Shown one piece after another: positions 36,606-47,973 of a stretch of DNA of 64,000 nucleotides (its first letter is position 1; every line of letters starts with the position of its first letter). The notes beneath the pieces were generated by a model, which was given only the letters and a program-made list of their open reading frames with translations, made no database searches and was not told the origin of the DNA. The DNA lies in NCBI GenBank assembly GCA_949128115.1, contig OX421965.1:28453681-28517680 (forward strand), given 5' to 3'. The translations under genes and the position numbers were made by a program. This stretch comes from Anaspis maculata. Lineage: Eukaryota > Arthropoda > Insecta > Coleoptera > Scraptiidae.

Positions 36606-38513
36606 CGATAGTCAGCACGAATTTCCGCGGGTCATTACGTGGATATTTCGCTTTACTTTGCTCCATCCAGCCATCTGAAATTAGAGCCAGTTCCCTCTGC
36701 CTTTCAAATTTAATAACACACGTTCGCAACAATAACAAAACGGAGACTGAATTCGCCCTTAATGATGATTACACTGTTGTCGCTGTCCCATTCCCGAACC
36801 CCAAAGCGTGCCGTCCTAATTTGCGTGTCGATTTCAGAACTCTCTCCCGCCAACGCTTGAAAATTCTTCCATCAGGACGGTCCCGATCCCGAAAAACCTG
36901 CCTCTGTATCCCTGAAAAAAGCTACGAGAGTTTCTCGCGATCCGACAAATTGGATTTAAATCCGAATTCCTCTGGCCCCTTTGCGACTGCGAGAGAGCTG
37001 TATTCCGCTGCATTGGATGCGAATTTCTTTTTTGGCTCTCTCCCACAAAATTGGCTTATTGACAAAACACTTGAACGATGAGGTGGTGGAGGCGACTTCA
37101 ATCGAATTAATCGGACGTGACGACAGCACATGTGCTCAAGAGCCGTCTGTATTAATTGCGGTGCTAAATAAAATGGGTCAACGTTCGATTCATGGTTGTG
37201 CAGCCACTTTGTTTTATTGTGGTGGTGTGGTGAAGAGACCACACGATATAGACGTCATCCATCGTTCAGGGCGGATTTTATTATTTTATTTGTTTGGTCG
37301 CTTTATGCCGAGACTCGGGAGATATTATACGCATTGCAGGAAATTGCATTTCGTACAAGGCACACACGACTGGCGTGCGTCATAAATTCCAAAGGAGACT
37401 GCGGGTTGGGGCCAGGGGATGATAATTCTTGGGAGCACTTAGTCTAGACACTACCACGAGATGAGACACCAGGCAAGGGAGCGATCTCTGCTGTCTGTTC
37501 CATTACGGCAAAACTGGAGGAATTTCAGAACATCTAGCTTTGCTTTGAGTAATTAAAGTGAATGGTACTTTACTCAGTCAATACTTGCTGATAAAATGAA
37601 ATCGAGTCGCGGTTTTCTCCTTTTTTCAAAGGCCGAAATATGCTTGTTTAGCTTGCAGTCTTGTCTCTCAAGAATTTTCGCAGTTTATCGGTTCATCGAT
37701 TTCACTTGCTAAGATGCACTCTACATCCTGCATCTAAGCGCATATTGATGAGACTGCACTTCTTCTTTAAAAGATGCAGATCTAAATAAACTGACTCAAT
37801 TCCGAGAATCCATGATGTTAATTCACTTCCAGCTGAAGCCATTTTCAGATGGTCTCAGATCTTTCCAGCGCTTATGCTTACTGTTGCCTATAAGCGTAAG
37901 TGTCTTAGCGACAGTGACTAACCAATAGCGACAAAATGGACGAGAGGCTTTAGAGAAAATAGCTGGAAGGGAAGGGCCATTCAGATAGGGCGTTGGATAT
38001 TTGTATTGCATGAATTAGCATAAAAGCTCTTTCTTGAAAACTTGAAAAAAATCTGCCGGTGTTCCATAATGTAAATAATTATTGAACTAGAGCAGAAGAA
38101 GTACTTTAAAAGAACCAATTCTAATTAGTTTGAATTCAAGTCAGGCCTAGTTTCTGATTACCCGCAAGCAGCAGCCATTATCAACCAGCGTAATGTGACC
38201 ACGTCTCAAGAGGGACGTTGCCAGAGGTCTTTACAGTTGTTGAAAGTATAAAGTGCATTGAGTGAAAAGAAATGTTGATGCTAATCTGAATCAAAACTAC
38301 AAAAGTGAAGTACACTTTTAAAAAACTGAACTAAGTACACAAGCTGAGCAAAAGCGAAAAGGCCACTAGGGAAATGTCAGTTTTAATCTCAACAATCTCC
38401 ATACTGTAGAATCATCATCAATTCAAGGCTCACAAATATATATATACATATTTAGTTTTTCATTTATAAAAAATATTTCTGTAGTATCACAATCACAGTA
38501 AACATGCACAAAA
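36606..38513. other. Intergenic DNA; one 167-codon ORF of doubtful meaning
   Basis: An ORF on the plus strand (36578-37081) begins inside the terminus of the foldback element and runs into unique, relatively GC-rich DNA. It has no recognisable domain, and an overlapping ORF on the other strand is almost as open, so composition alone may explain it. The rest, up to the stop codon of gene A at 38514, shows nothing recognisable. A TATAAA-type poly(A) signal variant on the minus strand at 38463-38468 could serve gene A. Confidence 0.3.
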
Positions 38514-39517
38514 TTACAACCCCCAGGCTCTCACCAAGAACTTTGACACCACATTTTTGGTGTTCTTGAACAGTTCTTCGCCTTCTGTTGTTGCTTTCTT
38601 AGCCGGCAACGCCACTATAGTTACGCAGAAATCTTGTGGGATATCCCGTTTTCTTCTCGTAGAAGCAGCAAGAGTTGTTGTAATTGGATACTGAGTGGTT
38701 ACGCCTTCTTGAGCTATAATCGGTGTTGGGGTTGTAGTAACAGGGTACTGAGTCGACGAATTCGTTGGATACGTTGCAAACCAGCTTGTTTCAGTTGAAG
38801 TTCCGTTTAGCGGAGCCAAAGTAACCGCAGCAGACGTATAATTGGAGTTGGTGTTGTTACCGATGGTCGTGTTACTGGCCGTGACATTACTGGCAGTAAC
38901 GTTACCGGCGGTGCTGTTGTTGACAACGATCGTGTTGTTGACAAACTTGAGATCGCCGTAAATCTTGGCCGTGGAAACGCAAGGTATGCTCACGACGGTG
39001 TTGTTGGCTTGGGCGTTTTTGCATTCCGGGGCCGTGTTATTGACGCAAGGTATGGTGCTCTTGACGCAGTTGACTTGGGTGTTGCCAGTGCAAGGCACTG
39101 TTGAGAAGGCACTGGCGACGCACATCAGGGCTCCGTTGGAGGTGCAAAGCGACGTGGTGTTCGCCGGACATATGGAGGAGCTGTCGCCCACGCAGCCTAT
39201 GATGGTGTTAGCTTGGACCACGGGGTTGGGTGGGATGGCTTCTTTGTCGTGGTAGTAGTGGTGGACGGTGTAATGGTCGTAGCGCGGTCTGTAGCCGTCG
39301 TAGAAACTGTAATGAGTGTAAGTGGGAGTCGTCAGCTTGGCCAAGCTGTAACCGAGGAAGAAGCCCAGAGCGCCACTTCCGGTGTCGTGCGAAGTGTAGT
39401 GATAGTAGCTGGGGTTCTGGTAGTAGCCGGAGTAGTAGCTGGGCTGCGGCAGCGAATAAGCGCCTGGGGAATGGTAGTGGTTGTTCACGATTTTGACCTT
39501 AGTCGGTCCTTGTGAAA
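38514..39517 (-). CDS. Gene A exon 3 (Tyr-rich, Cys module, C-terminal peptide)
   Basis: It begins after TTTCTTTTCCAG and ends at the TAA at 38514-38516. It carries the hydrophobic segment, the Cys module, the glycosylation-rich linker and the RRKR site. After the site about 43 residues remain, with one cysteine (DFCVTIVALPA) and an amphipathic-looking end, SKFLVRAWGL. Confidence 0.9.
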
Positions 39518-42500
39518 CTGGAAAAGAAACATTTTACAGTTAAAATTTGTTCATATAGTCATAGTAATATCATCTCAAATGCAGGCTGGATCCAAATGTG
39601 ACTTGATTGCTTCTAAACTTAGTAATCCAACCTACGTTAGAGAGGGACAAAGCGAGAAAACACAAGAGAGGGAGCGAGACACCACTAGCAACTTACGTTA
39701 AATAATCAAGTTCAGATGACAAATAGAACGCGCCTGATATAAACAATCAGAATACTGGACAGAAAGACGGATGTACCTATATCCCATACACTTTCTATTT
39801 TCAGTAAAATGACTTTTTGGAGCAAAAATAAAGTGACAAGCTGGAGCGCTGGGAGAATACGGCCGATAGCCGCTGATAGTTTCTCTCCAAAACTTTGCAG
39901 GTGCCATCAGCCGTAGCCGTAGCCCCCCAGCTTGTCACTTTATTTTTGCTCCAAAAAGTCATTCTACTGAAAATAGAAAGTGTATGGGATATACCACAGT
40001 AAGTTTGATGTCAATAATAACATAACTTACATGATTGATGGTTGTACGTGGGTGGCCCAATAGGTTGCGGAGGATGGCCGGGTCTAGGTGCTGGTGGTAA
40101 GTCCCACCCAACTGGCCTGCTAGGTTGCTGGTTGCTACCAGGATAATGCACCGGGTTGCTTCCCGGGTAATGAGTCTGCGGGTTCTGACCCGACTGCGGT
40201 GGATTCCATCCAATAGGGCGCTGGTTTCCTCCACTAGCTGGAGGAGCATTTCCCGAAGGATAGCTCACTTTCGGCGGTTGTACCGGACCATTCCCGGCCG
40301 GGTAGTGAGTTTGAGGTGGATTTTGGGGATTGCTGGCTTGCGGATTCCATCCCACGGGTCTGGACGCCGGAGGCGCGTAAGGCGGGGGAGCGTTCGCAAC
40401 GGGGTTGACGTTCTGCTTCTGTTCCGGTTGATTCCATCCCACGGGTCTGGACGCTGGAGGTGAGTAAGGCGGGGGAGCGTTTCCGACAGGATTGACGTTT
40501 TGCTTCTGCTCCGGTTTCCAACCTATGTCTTGGGATGGCCTCGAAGTCGCTGGCTGTTTCCATCCGACATCCGATGACGGAGGCCTGTGTGTCGGTGCCG
40601 GGTGGGCAGGTGAAGGTCTCGATGGCGAGGGACGGCGTGCAGATGGCCGAGCTGCAAAAATGTGTTAATTAGTTTTTGGCTCTCCTTTTGCCTGAATTTC
40701 GGTAACTATTTCCAAGTCCTATTCATCCATATTCACACTGTATATACTACACTATATACTATACACTCCTATTCATGTCATGAGAATTTCAAAAGTTGGG
40801 TGAAACAGGTAAACGTTCGGTAGTAGTACCTCTAATAGCAACCTTGGATGAATCCGTGCATTCATACCTTCGTTACACAGGTGCTAGATTTAAAAAAAGA
40901 TGATTATTAAAGAATTATTGAGAAATCAATGAATCAAGTACCTACAGTTTTTAGAATTTTCAGGATTGTATTTTTTTTGGAAATTATGCAAAATAGTTGA
41001 CTGCACTTTGATAGGCATTTAATCAAGCACGTTTGTACAAATTCTCACGGCCCCAACTCTTTTGGTTCGTGAGATATGAATTAAAAAAAAAAACTGTATC
41101 ACCCCACCCTGTATATGGTGTCGGACATGGTTGCGATTTAAGCTATTACATTGCTCAATACCGAAAAAAAGCAGTAGCGTCCGAACTATTCTAAATTACG
41201 TCCGAACAATATCGATTTCGTACTCGCACAAATATTTTCTTATTTCTGAATCAATTTCAGATGAAGATTTTTTCTTCTTCTCAAAAGAGTCCAACGATGA
41301 GTATAAAATTGATCTTGGTTCAAAATTATTGGTGCGCATGGGTGTAGGTAAGTCAACTTGGAGTTTATTTTGTCGTGAAAAAATGAAGTAGGTCAGCAAT
41401 CCAGTTGCGCACTTTTTTCAAATACATATTTCCATTTCAATCGGCATTTTTTTTTCCTATTGTTTTTCACATTACCATAATTAAACTTTTTATGAGAAAG
41501 TCAACTGAGTTGTATTGCAAACGAAATTTTAACCATGTAGTTGTAGCTAGGGTTTCTTTAAAACGCTATTTCATTTTTGTTTGTTTGTGTACCTCTCTCT
41601 TTGGTTTCTTTTTTTTATTTTAGAATTTTGGAAATGCCAATGGGCTCAAACCAAAGTACATCCTTGTAGCTTTCGAAAAAGACCACAATGGTAAGAATCC
41701 GTCAAGGAGTAAACCCACAGGGATTGATTTCGCAACGCTTATTTTACCAATTCAACTCCGTCCTTAACGTAGTAAACTGTAAAACCCGAGAATAGTAATG
41801 GCAATAATAATTGCATGTCGTTATCATGAATCGTGATTCATTGTCACTACCGCGCAACAGTTTAAATAAAGCTATTTTGTACTTGGACGAGAAATTATAT
41901 TCCATTCAAAACTCGATTCAAAATTAATGATCCGTCATGCAATACATGAGTTTGTAGGGCTTGTACCTAAGATACTTTTGAATTTTTTCGTTGGATCATG
42001 ATGATTTTGAACAGTGAACGGATGAGTGCCAAAATTCAACAAAGATCAATAATACGATACGACGTTCTTCAGAATGTTTTTTTTTTTCAAAAACGCATAA
42101 GAGCGCAAAAGTCATTCAAGACGAACACTAAAAATCAAGGATTCTATCAAAAGTAACCGAAGTCTGAAACGGCTCCGAAATTGAGTTTTGGGAGAAGCCT
42201 TCAATGAAAATTAATTTTATTTTGAATGAATCCTTCATTTTTAATATGCCAATGTTTTTCTTCCTAGGTCAAGTCCAGAATTTTACGTGAAGGATTCCAG
42301 TTGCAACCGCAATTTTAGAAATAAGGAACAGCTTCTTGATCACGTGAAAATGCTCGTTCCAACACTACGGAAATTAGAACAATGACTGACAGAGTCTTTG
42401 ATTCATTTACCGTGGGTTCCACAAAACAAATAATACGAGATTAGTTGATTTGCGATTTTTGTTTGTCAATTAATGGCTGACTGATCAATGGAAATGATAG

Positions 42501-44253
42501 TTTGTCTCTCTATAAGGGAAAGATTATGGGTCTAGTACAGATTCCAGGCATTTTTTTGTCAGTACATAATCACCTAGCATTTAGCAGAAAAAAGTTCAGT
42601 TATTCTGCAATCAGCCTTGATCGCTGATCATCTTTTTTTGTGGAACTGACGGTCAAAGTAAAAAAAGATAAGTCACTTTTATAGTAGAACCCCCTTGATC
42701 CCAAATGTTCGTCTTGAGCCACTTTTGACCCTTAGGTCTCTTTACCTGAAAATCTCAGCTTCAACATGAGCTTCAAATTTTCAAAATCGGTAAACGAAGA
42801 AAAGAGTTTACCACTGCAAGACCTAACACTTGATTTTTTTTAATCACCCTGTAAATGAAGAAGATGAGTGGGGCGATGAGTGAAAAATTCAGAAGCTATC
42901 TCGAGGTGATGAGGTTATACTTTCACGCCTTTGTTGTTGAAATTCAGGAGCTTGGTTCCATAAAACGGACCCCTTGACAGTTTAAAAATCTTGCACTGTT
43001 GAAGGTTGAAGGGCGAGTTGAAGGGTTCAGGCTAACGCTAACACCCTGTAGAAATTATATATAAAGTATCTCATGTTTCAGAAACATACAGACTGATAGC
43101 TGAAGATTTCGGCTCTCGATTCGGCTAGCAAACAATTCTTCAAACAGAATTCATATAATCCGCGTGGCTGAAAAAAGGTACAATTTTGGAGTGCGACGTT
43201 GTAATTAGGTAGTTTGAAACGTTCGTTTTTTACAGAATCGCACCCTGGATTATATCAGATTATATATTATTGCAAATAGTAATCTAAAGATAAGTTGAGG
43301 AGTTTTGGTGCAAAAACCGACATCTCCATGATTGAAAAAATATATTTTGGGATGGCCGAGGGGATGGCGGATGGGGACGGATGTTGTTGTATTCGTCGAG
43401 CTGGATCTGCGAACAGCGAATCAGAACTTTAAGTTTGGTACATATCTCTGTGATCGTGCTTTGTGTAGAAGAACCCTATCAAAATCTAGTTTTTGCAGAA
43501 AAGCCCGATATATTGCCACTGTTGACCCGTTAGCTCGTGTTTTTCATTTCTTAACTTAAAGGGTGCTATCGAGGGAGCTCCACTTGTCTTTTTTTTGCCT
43601 AGCCTAGTAACACTTCCATTACCTACCTATTTGTGTTCATTTGTCAGGTAAGTGCTAGATAGGTATACATAAAAAGTTTCGCAGATAAGATTTTTCACAT
43701 GAGAGTAGGAAGCTATATCACCCAATGAAGAAAATCGTAGTTTACTAAAAGTTGGTAGCTATAAGGTATAGCAGAGCTCTCGAGGTCCGATCGATTTATA
43801 CGTTTACGTACCTACCGCAATTAGTGTATTTCACCTTTGGTATTTTATATTCATTGATTTATGTAAGTAGGAGGTACGTACCTAGGTTAGTTGTTAGTTC
43901 CGATTTCTTCGACGTATTCATTAGGTGTACCTACGTGCACAGTTAAGCAATAATAGGTATTATAGGTAGGTATTGTATGAGGTATACCTACGTATATACC
44001 ATATACCTATCTATCTATCGGACGATTCGGACGTCACATGCCCGCAGGCTCAACTATAAAAACCGAGACTTGTGGAACTACGCACTAAGAACGTGTGAAC
44101 TTGTGAAGACTAATATCAACTTTTGAACTAAATACTTGTTTAAATGATTCATTGATAAAATTACTTACATCCACCGCCTCTGTACCTGGCGCACTCATTA
44201 CTTCCAATTAAGAAACCAACAACTATCACAAAAATCACTGTTGTAGTCCTCAT
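38514..44253 (-). CDS. Gene A: secreted Pro/Tyr-rich, Cys-module protein with prion-like layout, join of 3 exons (569 aa)
   Basis: Exons are 44169-44253, 40031-40651 and 38514-39517 on the minus strand. All three junctions join in frame with consensus sites (GTAAGT donors, TTGCAG and TTCCAG acceptors), and both introns are phase 1. The protein starts with a signal peptide (MRTTTVIFVIVVGFLIG, cleavage likely after about residue 22). A Pro-rich region with repeated PVGWN, PPKVSYP and THYPG blocks follows. Next come a YY-rich stretch, the short hydrophobic GALGFFLGYSLAKL, a Tyr/His-rich RPRYDHY segment, and a Cys module with C-x7-C-x7-C-x7-C-x9-C-x7-C-x6-C-x7-C spacing. An Asn/Thr-rich linker dense in N-x-T/S sites, an RRKR furin-type site and a conserved C-terminal peptide complete it. 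It is probably secreted and processed. The function is unknown. The family is shared with genes B and D and the pseudogene at 54258. Confidence 0.85.
39778..39993. mobile_element. MITE-like hairpin in intron 2 of gene A
   Basis: TATATCCCATACACTTTCTA at the left is mirrored at the right end with almost no mismatch. Arms are about 67 bp, around a core of about 80 bp. It lies wholly within the 513-bp intron between exons 2 and 3 and leaves the splice sites intact. Confidence 0.75.
40031..40651 (-). CDS. Gene A exon 2 (Pro-rich repeat region)
   Basis: This exon encodes about 206 residues and is bounded by TTTTTGCAG and GTAAGT. It holds imperfect repeats of RPVGWN-x-P followed by NPV-x-NAPPPY-x-PPAS and later THYPG or VSYPSG units. 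It ends WDLPPAPRPGHPPQPIGPP, closely matched in gene B. Low complexity and many prolines suggest an extended, disordered region. Confidence 0.85.
41261..42385 (+). CDS. Candidate gene nested in intron 1 of gene A: 3 frame-compatible exons, C-terminal end
   Basis: Exons 41261-41347, 41624-41690 and 42268-42385 each have T-rich acceptors ending AG, and the first two have GTAAGT and GTAAGA donors. Phases fit throughout (1 then 2), and the frame ends at TGA 42383-42385, giving about 89 residues. They include EYKIDLGSKLLVRMGVG, then FWKCQW, then CNRNFRNKEQLLDHV. The Cys and His positions hint at a zinc-finger-like fold but do not match a standard C2H2 finger. Upstream exons and a start codon were not found. 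Exon 2 is also open in another frame and could instead belong to a decayed mobile-element protein. It lies opposite to gene A. Confidence 0.4.
42386..44050. other. Rest of gene A intron 1; partial element ends
   Basis: CACCCTGTAAATG (near 42846) and ACACCCTGTAG (near 43041) resemble termini of the CAGGGTG foldbacks and lie about 200 bp apart without clear mirrored arms. They may be decayed element ends. A third such end, ACCCTGTATATGG, is at 41106. No further exon is supported. Confidence 0.35.
44055..44062 (+). promoter_or_regulatory. Possible TATA box (plus strand)
   Basis: TATAAAAA lies about 110 bp downstream, on the opposite strand, of gene A exon 1. It would drive plus-strand transcription antisense to that exon. 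No initiator or linked coding exon was identified, so this is weak. Confidence 0.25.
44169..44253 (-). CDS. Gene A exon 1 (signal peptide)
   Basis: The first 28 codons and one base precede a GTAAGT donor. The start ATG is followed directly by a hydrophobic core, and the exon ends RYRGGG. It parallels gene B exon 1, which also encodes a signal peptide, ends in a Gly/Arg-rich stretch and stops in phase 1. Confidence 0.75.
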
Positions 44254-45371
44254 TGCACTTTCTTAATTTTCTTCTCGTCACACACCGACGACTGGTCCCT
44301 GTCCCACTTCTGCACCATAGATTTTTGCACTAACAACTAGGTAGGCACTCGTGACTCGTTGGACTTGTTGAGCAACGCTCTCTTCTATCGGGTCTGCTGG
44401 GAATTCCTCGACGTTGGAAGCCGCATGACTAATCCATATTGTTATTGGATACCTGGTATATAAAAGATACCCAGTAAGTGTGGCGTTCGATGAAGTCAAA
44501 CTGAATAGAGTTAAGAGAAATCAGGAGGGGAATACTCACGGTGCACAGTAAAAAAACGCATAACAAAAGTAGTGATCAACGTCGAACAATTAGACACACA
44601 AAGTTTGATGATTACGCAAATTACCCTGGCACTTACCCAAGAAATGCAGGCGGTTTCTTAACGATGTGACGGTTCGCCTTGCATTATACTTAACAACAAA
44701 ACAGAGAACATTTACAAAGGCGCCAACTCGTTGTGGGTTCTTGTAGAAAACTGAAATCGAATCGACTACCTGCGGAAGGTACCTGAGAGGTAGCGTAATA
44801 TGTAGTCTGGTCGTTTCTATTGGTTAAATGCGGAAGATTGGCATGGTGATAGAGCGATATCAACAAGAGCTCTCAAACGGATATCCTGTGATTTTGAAGC
44901 GCAAAATTGGAAATGCTTAAAAAAATTGAAATTCGCAATTTTTATTGTGGTAAATACAATAGGTTTTGAAGTGAAATTAAACGCCACATTTACGTGTAGG
45001 AATTGAGGGAATACGAGTATATGCGTGTACGTTTGAAATCCCGCGTCTACGATCCTGCATGTAAGTTTGGTTGCATACATTTCTTCAGTTGTAGCGTCAA
45101 GAAGATCGACGCTGGAAGACTACATACATACAACAGTGCACAACGTCTAACCGACAGTTTTCTTTACGTTAGTGTTAGTATTGTACTTGGTACCTACCGG
45201 ACCAAAATGTTTTTTCAACGTCACTTTAGAAAAACCCTCGGAAAAACCATTTGCTTCTTCACAAAAAATATGTAGTGAAAAACAAAAAGTCCGTGAAAAA
45301 CAGGCCACTCATTATTACGGCAAACATTATTGTTTTATCTGAGCCCTCGATTGAATCTAAAGATCGGGCTA
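44254..45371. other. Upstream region of gene A; no further gene seen
   Basis: A 73-codon minus-strand ORF (44278-44499) lies just upstream of the gene A start but lacks recognisable features. Another TATATAAAAG occurs on the plus strand near 44457. Any non-coding first exon of gene A could lie here, but none can be fixed from sequence. Confidence 0.35.
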
Positions 45372-45523
45372 AAGCTGGGTTCCCAGATGCGATTATTCGG
45401 CCAGAGAATGCGATTTTGTATGTCAAATTTTGAATTCGAGGGCTCTGATTGGCCAATATGAGAGGACTTGGGCATAAAATTCCGCATTTTTTGTCCCAAT
45501 ATTCGCATCTGGGAATCCAGCTT
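45372..45523. repeat. MITE-like 152-bp inverted-repeat element
   Basis: AAGCTGGGTTCCCAGATGCGA at the left is mirrored by TCGCATCTGGGAATCCAGCTT at the right with one mismatch. The inside is AT-rich and non-coding. Confidence 0.7.
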
Positions 45524-45888
45524 AAAGATAGAGGCCCGCCCTATTTTGGCACAGAAATGTTGTTTTAGGATGGTTTCCCTCCAGCTAACTTACAAGTAGT
45601 TATACCTACTACCTAGAGGTACACCTTTATATTATGTAGTAGTAAAATTATGTAAATATCCAAAGAAAAAATGTGGATCGTCCATGCATTTTTCCATTTT
45701 ACTCCCGTTCTAGTTCCAGAACCGGGGAATGAACTGGGGTGCTGGGTGGATAAGAAGGTTAAATCGCACTCGAAAAACGATAGGGAAGACGGATTAGGAC
45801 AAAGAAGGAAAAAAGAGAGAAAAATCAAGGGAATTAAGGAAAACGGCAGCAAAAAGAACACAGCTTATCGGTCGAATTGGAGCTCTCC

Positions 45889-46012
45889 GGGCTCATGAAA
45901 AAAAACAACTATGAACCTGACAAGGTCCATGTACCTACATGGCTTTTTGGGTAAATGACAGGTTTTTGGGCTCATAAAAAACCTAGGGACCCGACGAGGA
46001 CCATGTAGACAG
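45889..46012. repeat. Imperfect two-copy direct repeat
   Basis: Two copies begin GGCTCATRAAAAA and continue to ACCATGTAG or TCCATGTAC, about 77 bp apart, with several substitutions. Confidence 0.5.
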
Positions 46013-46129
46013 AGCTTTTCCTACCCGCAGTGCGATATAATGTCGATTTTGTTTATGTTAAAGAGATTTCAATTCTGCACAGAACCTCAAACTTTCAAAG
46101 ATGAGTTATTATTTTTGCAATAGTTTTTT

Positions 46130-46468
46130 TTTTCGTTCATTTAGGTCGGTCTATTTCCGCAACGAGGCCTAACACCGACGCCAATGAAAGCGTGAATGCT
46201 TTCCTCCACTATAGCGGAAATTTTGCCAAGCCCCTGTGTGTCCCAACACAGGGTCAAGATTTTCAACGACCACCAAACATCGCATGGGATCGACACCATC
46301 GTTCGTATTTTACGTGCTATACGACACACGTCTCGCATTCAGCAAGCATTACAACTAAATCGAGAAGCTTGTTTTCGAGGCGTTAATCCGACCGTCCTCG
46401 GCAAAGATCGAACCGGCGACCCCTGGCATGGAAGTCGAACGCGCTGACCACCACACCACAGGCTCCTC
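46130..46468 (-). mobile_element. tRNA-related SINE, complete-looking copy
   Basis: On the minus strand the head has an A-box-like TGGTGGTCAGCGCG (46440-46453) and a B-box, GGTTCGATCTT (46404-46414). The body matches the copy at 32908-33540, and the 3' end runs into a short A-rich tract next to 46130. It shows the uninterrupted sequence at the place where the other copy carries the TA-flanked insertion. Confidence 0.8.
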
Positions 46469-46801
46469 ATTTTCAATTGTTCAAGCTGTTTTAATTTGAA
46501 GGTGCATGCTGTAATATTTTCAATATTTTCATGGAATCGATTCTTCAATTTCGAAAAACAAAATGATACAAGGAGTTGATGATATTCAAAAGAATACACT
46601 TCAGTCTAATGGCCTATAAAATATTTTCCAAGACTTTCTTGAAATACCCCGAACCTTGAAAAAAATGTAAAAAATGCCAAAAAGAAGACAAAGCCTCTCC
46701 AAGTTGAATTGTTTGAACTCGTTTCCATTCAAATTAACCGAATTAGAATTCAGGAGACAAAATTTAGTCAGCAAAGATACCAAACTTGTTGTGGTTGGTT
46801 C
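46469..46801. other. No gene seen
   Basis: AT-rich spacer between the SINE and a foldback element. Confidence 0.4.
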
Positions 46802-46989
46802 TATACAGGGTGTTTCAGTTTTAACCGATCAAACTTTGGGATAAGATTCTTCTCATCTTCCTGATTCAGAAAAACATCACATCCATGTTTCCTCGTTTCC
46901 TTGGAAAGATATACAGGATGTCAAAATTCACTTTTTTCGATTTTTAAAAATGTGCAACTTGCGAATCATCCAACCAAATTGGTTTGAAT

Positions 46990-47586
46990 CAGTGACGTCT
47001 TTAGGCATGGGCCCGAAGGGCCTGTGCCCAGGGCCTCAAGTTTTTTGGGGGCCCCCAAGGCTTCATGAATTAACAAAACCAATGACGATTTTTTTGTAAA
47101 GTAAAATGGTTCTCATATCCTATTCACGACATTTATTCAGTTGTGTCACTTTTTGAGCTGATTGCACCTTCCCCTCATAGTGGTTTTTTGACAGCGCTGA
47201 TAAAAGAAATCAAAAACTCTGAGGAACTCAGCCCAAAGACTATTAGAAATTAAGCCTGGAAAATAACCGCTATCCGCTGTTCTGGCGGCTGGGATTGCCC
47301 GCCTTGCTGAAAAATCAACAGGAAGGAGCCCCATCACCATCAATATTTGGTTCTCGTGCTCATTATAATTTGCTCAAAGCAAGAACAAAATTGAATCTAT
47401 CTATTTCTCTTCCGACTTCTGTAGTCGGGAATGCGGGACCCCTCATAGCCCGAGTTTTGGGGCCCTTTTTGGTCAAAGCTCCTTATTCGCCGGGTTCTTT
47501 TTTTGCATACCTTTATACTCGCCTTTATATGAGAGGGCCTTCATTACCTTGTGCCCGGGGCCCCATTTGTGCAAGAGACGGCACTG
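46990..47586. mobile_element. hAT-like element with perfect 8-bp target duplication
   Basis: The ends CAGTGACGTCTTTAGGCATG and the complement of CAGTGCCGTCTCTTGCAC form imperfect inverted repeats. GTTTGAAT occurs immediately before (46982-46989) and after (47587-47594). The 597-bp body carries GGGCCC-rich blocks near both ends and no transposase. Confidence 0.85.
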
Positions 47587-47599
47587 GTTTGAATGTAGC

Positions 47600-47796
47600 A
47601 TAGGCTGGTTTGTCGAAATTACCTACCTACCTGCCAGATTCCGAAAGAATCCAATCAGTGGCGTAGGAGTTATGGGGGGGTCATTAATTTGGGAGCATCT
47701 TAAGAACCTTTCAAATTATTGTTCTCCCCAGAACTCCTAGCCACTCATTGGATTCTTTCGAAATGTGACAGGTAGGTAGGTGACAAACCCGCCTAT
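47600..47796. repeat. Hairpin of about 197 bp within the foldback's right arm
   Basis: ATAGGCTGGTTTGTCGAAAT at the left is mirrored by the GACAAACCCGCCTAT end. Internal blocks CAATCAGTGGCGTAGGAGTT and ACTCCTAGCCACTCATTG also mirror. Confidence 0.6.
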
Positions 47797-47973
47797 GACC
47801 AATTGAAGCTGATTTGGTTAAATGGTTCGCAAGGTAACGTGAGTCAACTTTAACACCCTGTTTCTCAGGGAGCGTGTGAACGGCACGTACTTATGTTACA
47901 GTTTTTTGAATCAGGAGGATGGGTAGAATTTCATCCCAAAGTTTGATCAATTAGAACTGAAACACCTTGTATA

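Larger units (their letters stand above)
46806..47969. mobile_element. Foldback element with CAGGGTGTTTCAG ends, containing a nested hAT-like element
   Basis: The left end, CAGGGTGTTTCAGTTTTAAC, is mirrored by the right end, AGAACTGAAACACCTTG. TATA flanks both sides (46802-46805 and 47970-47973). The AAACTTTGGGATRA block and the CAACTTGCGAATCATCC block also occur in mirrored form. The element has been split by the hAT-like element at 46990-47586 and probably by a smaller hairpin at 47600-47796. Confidence 0.75.

Noticed and set aside
38965..39515. Plus-strand ORFs opposite gene A exon 3 (and similar ones opposite gene B)
   Set aside because: They are shadows of the conserved minus-strand coding frame; only the minus frame is shared between paralogs and joins to other exons.
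40234..40563. Alternative minus-strand frame rich in Arg/Glu in gene A exon 2
   Set aside because: It is the off-frame of the Pro-rich repeats and does not connect to exon 1 or 3.
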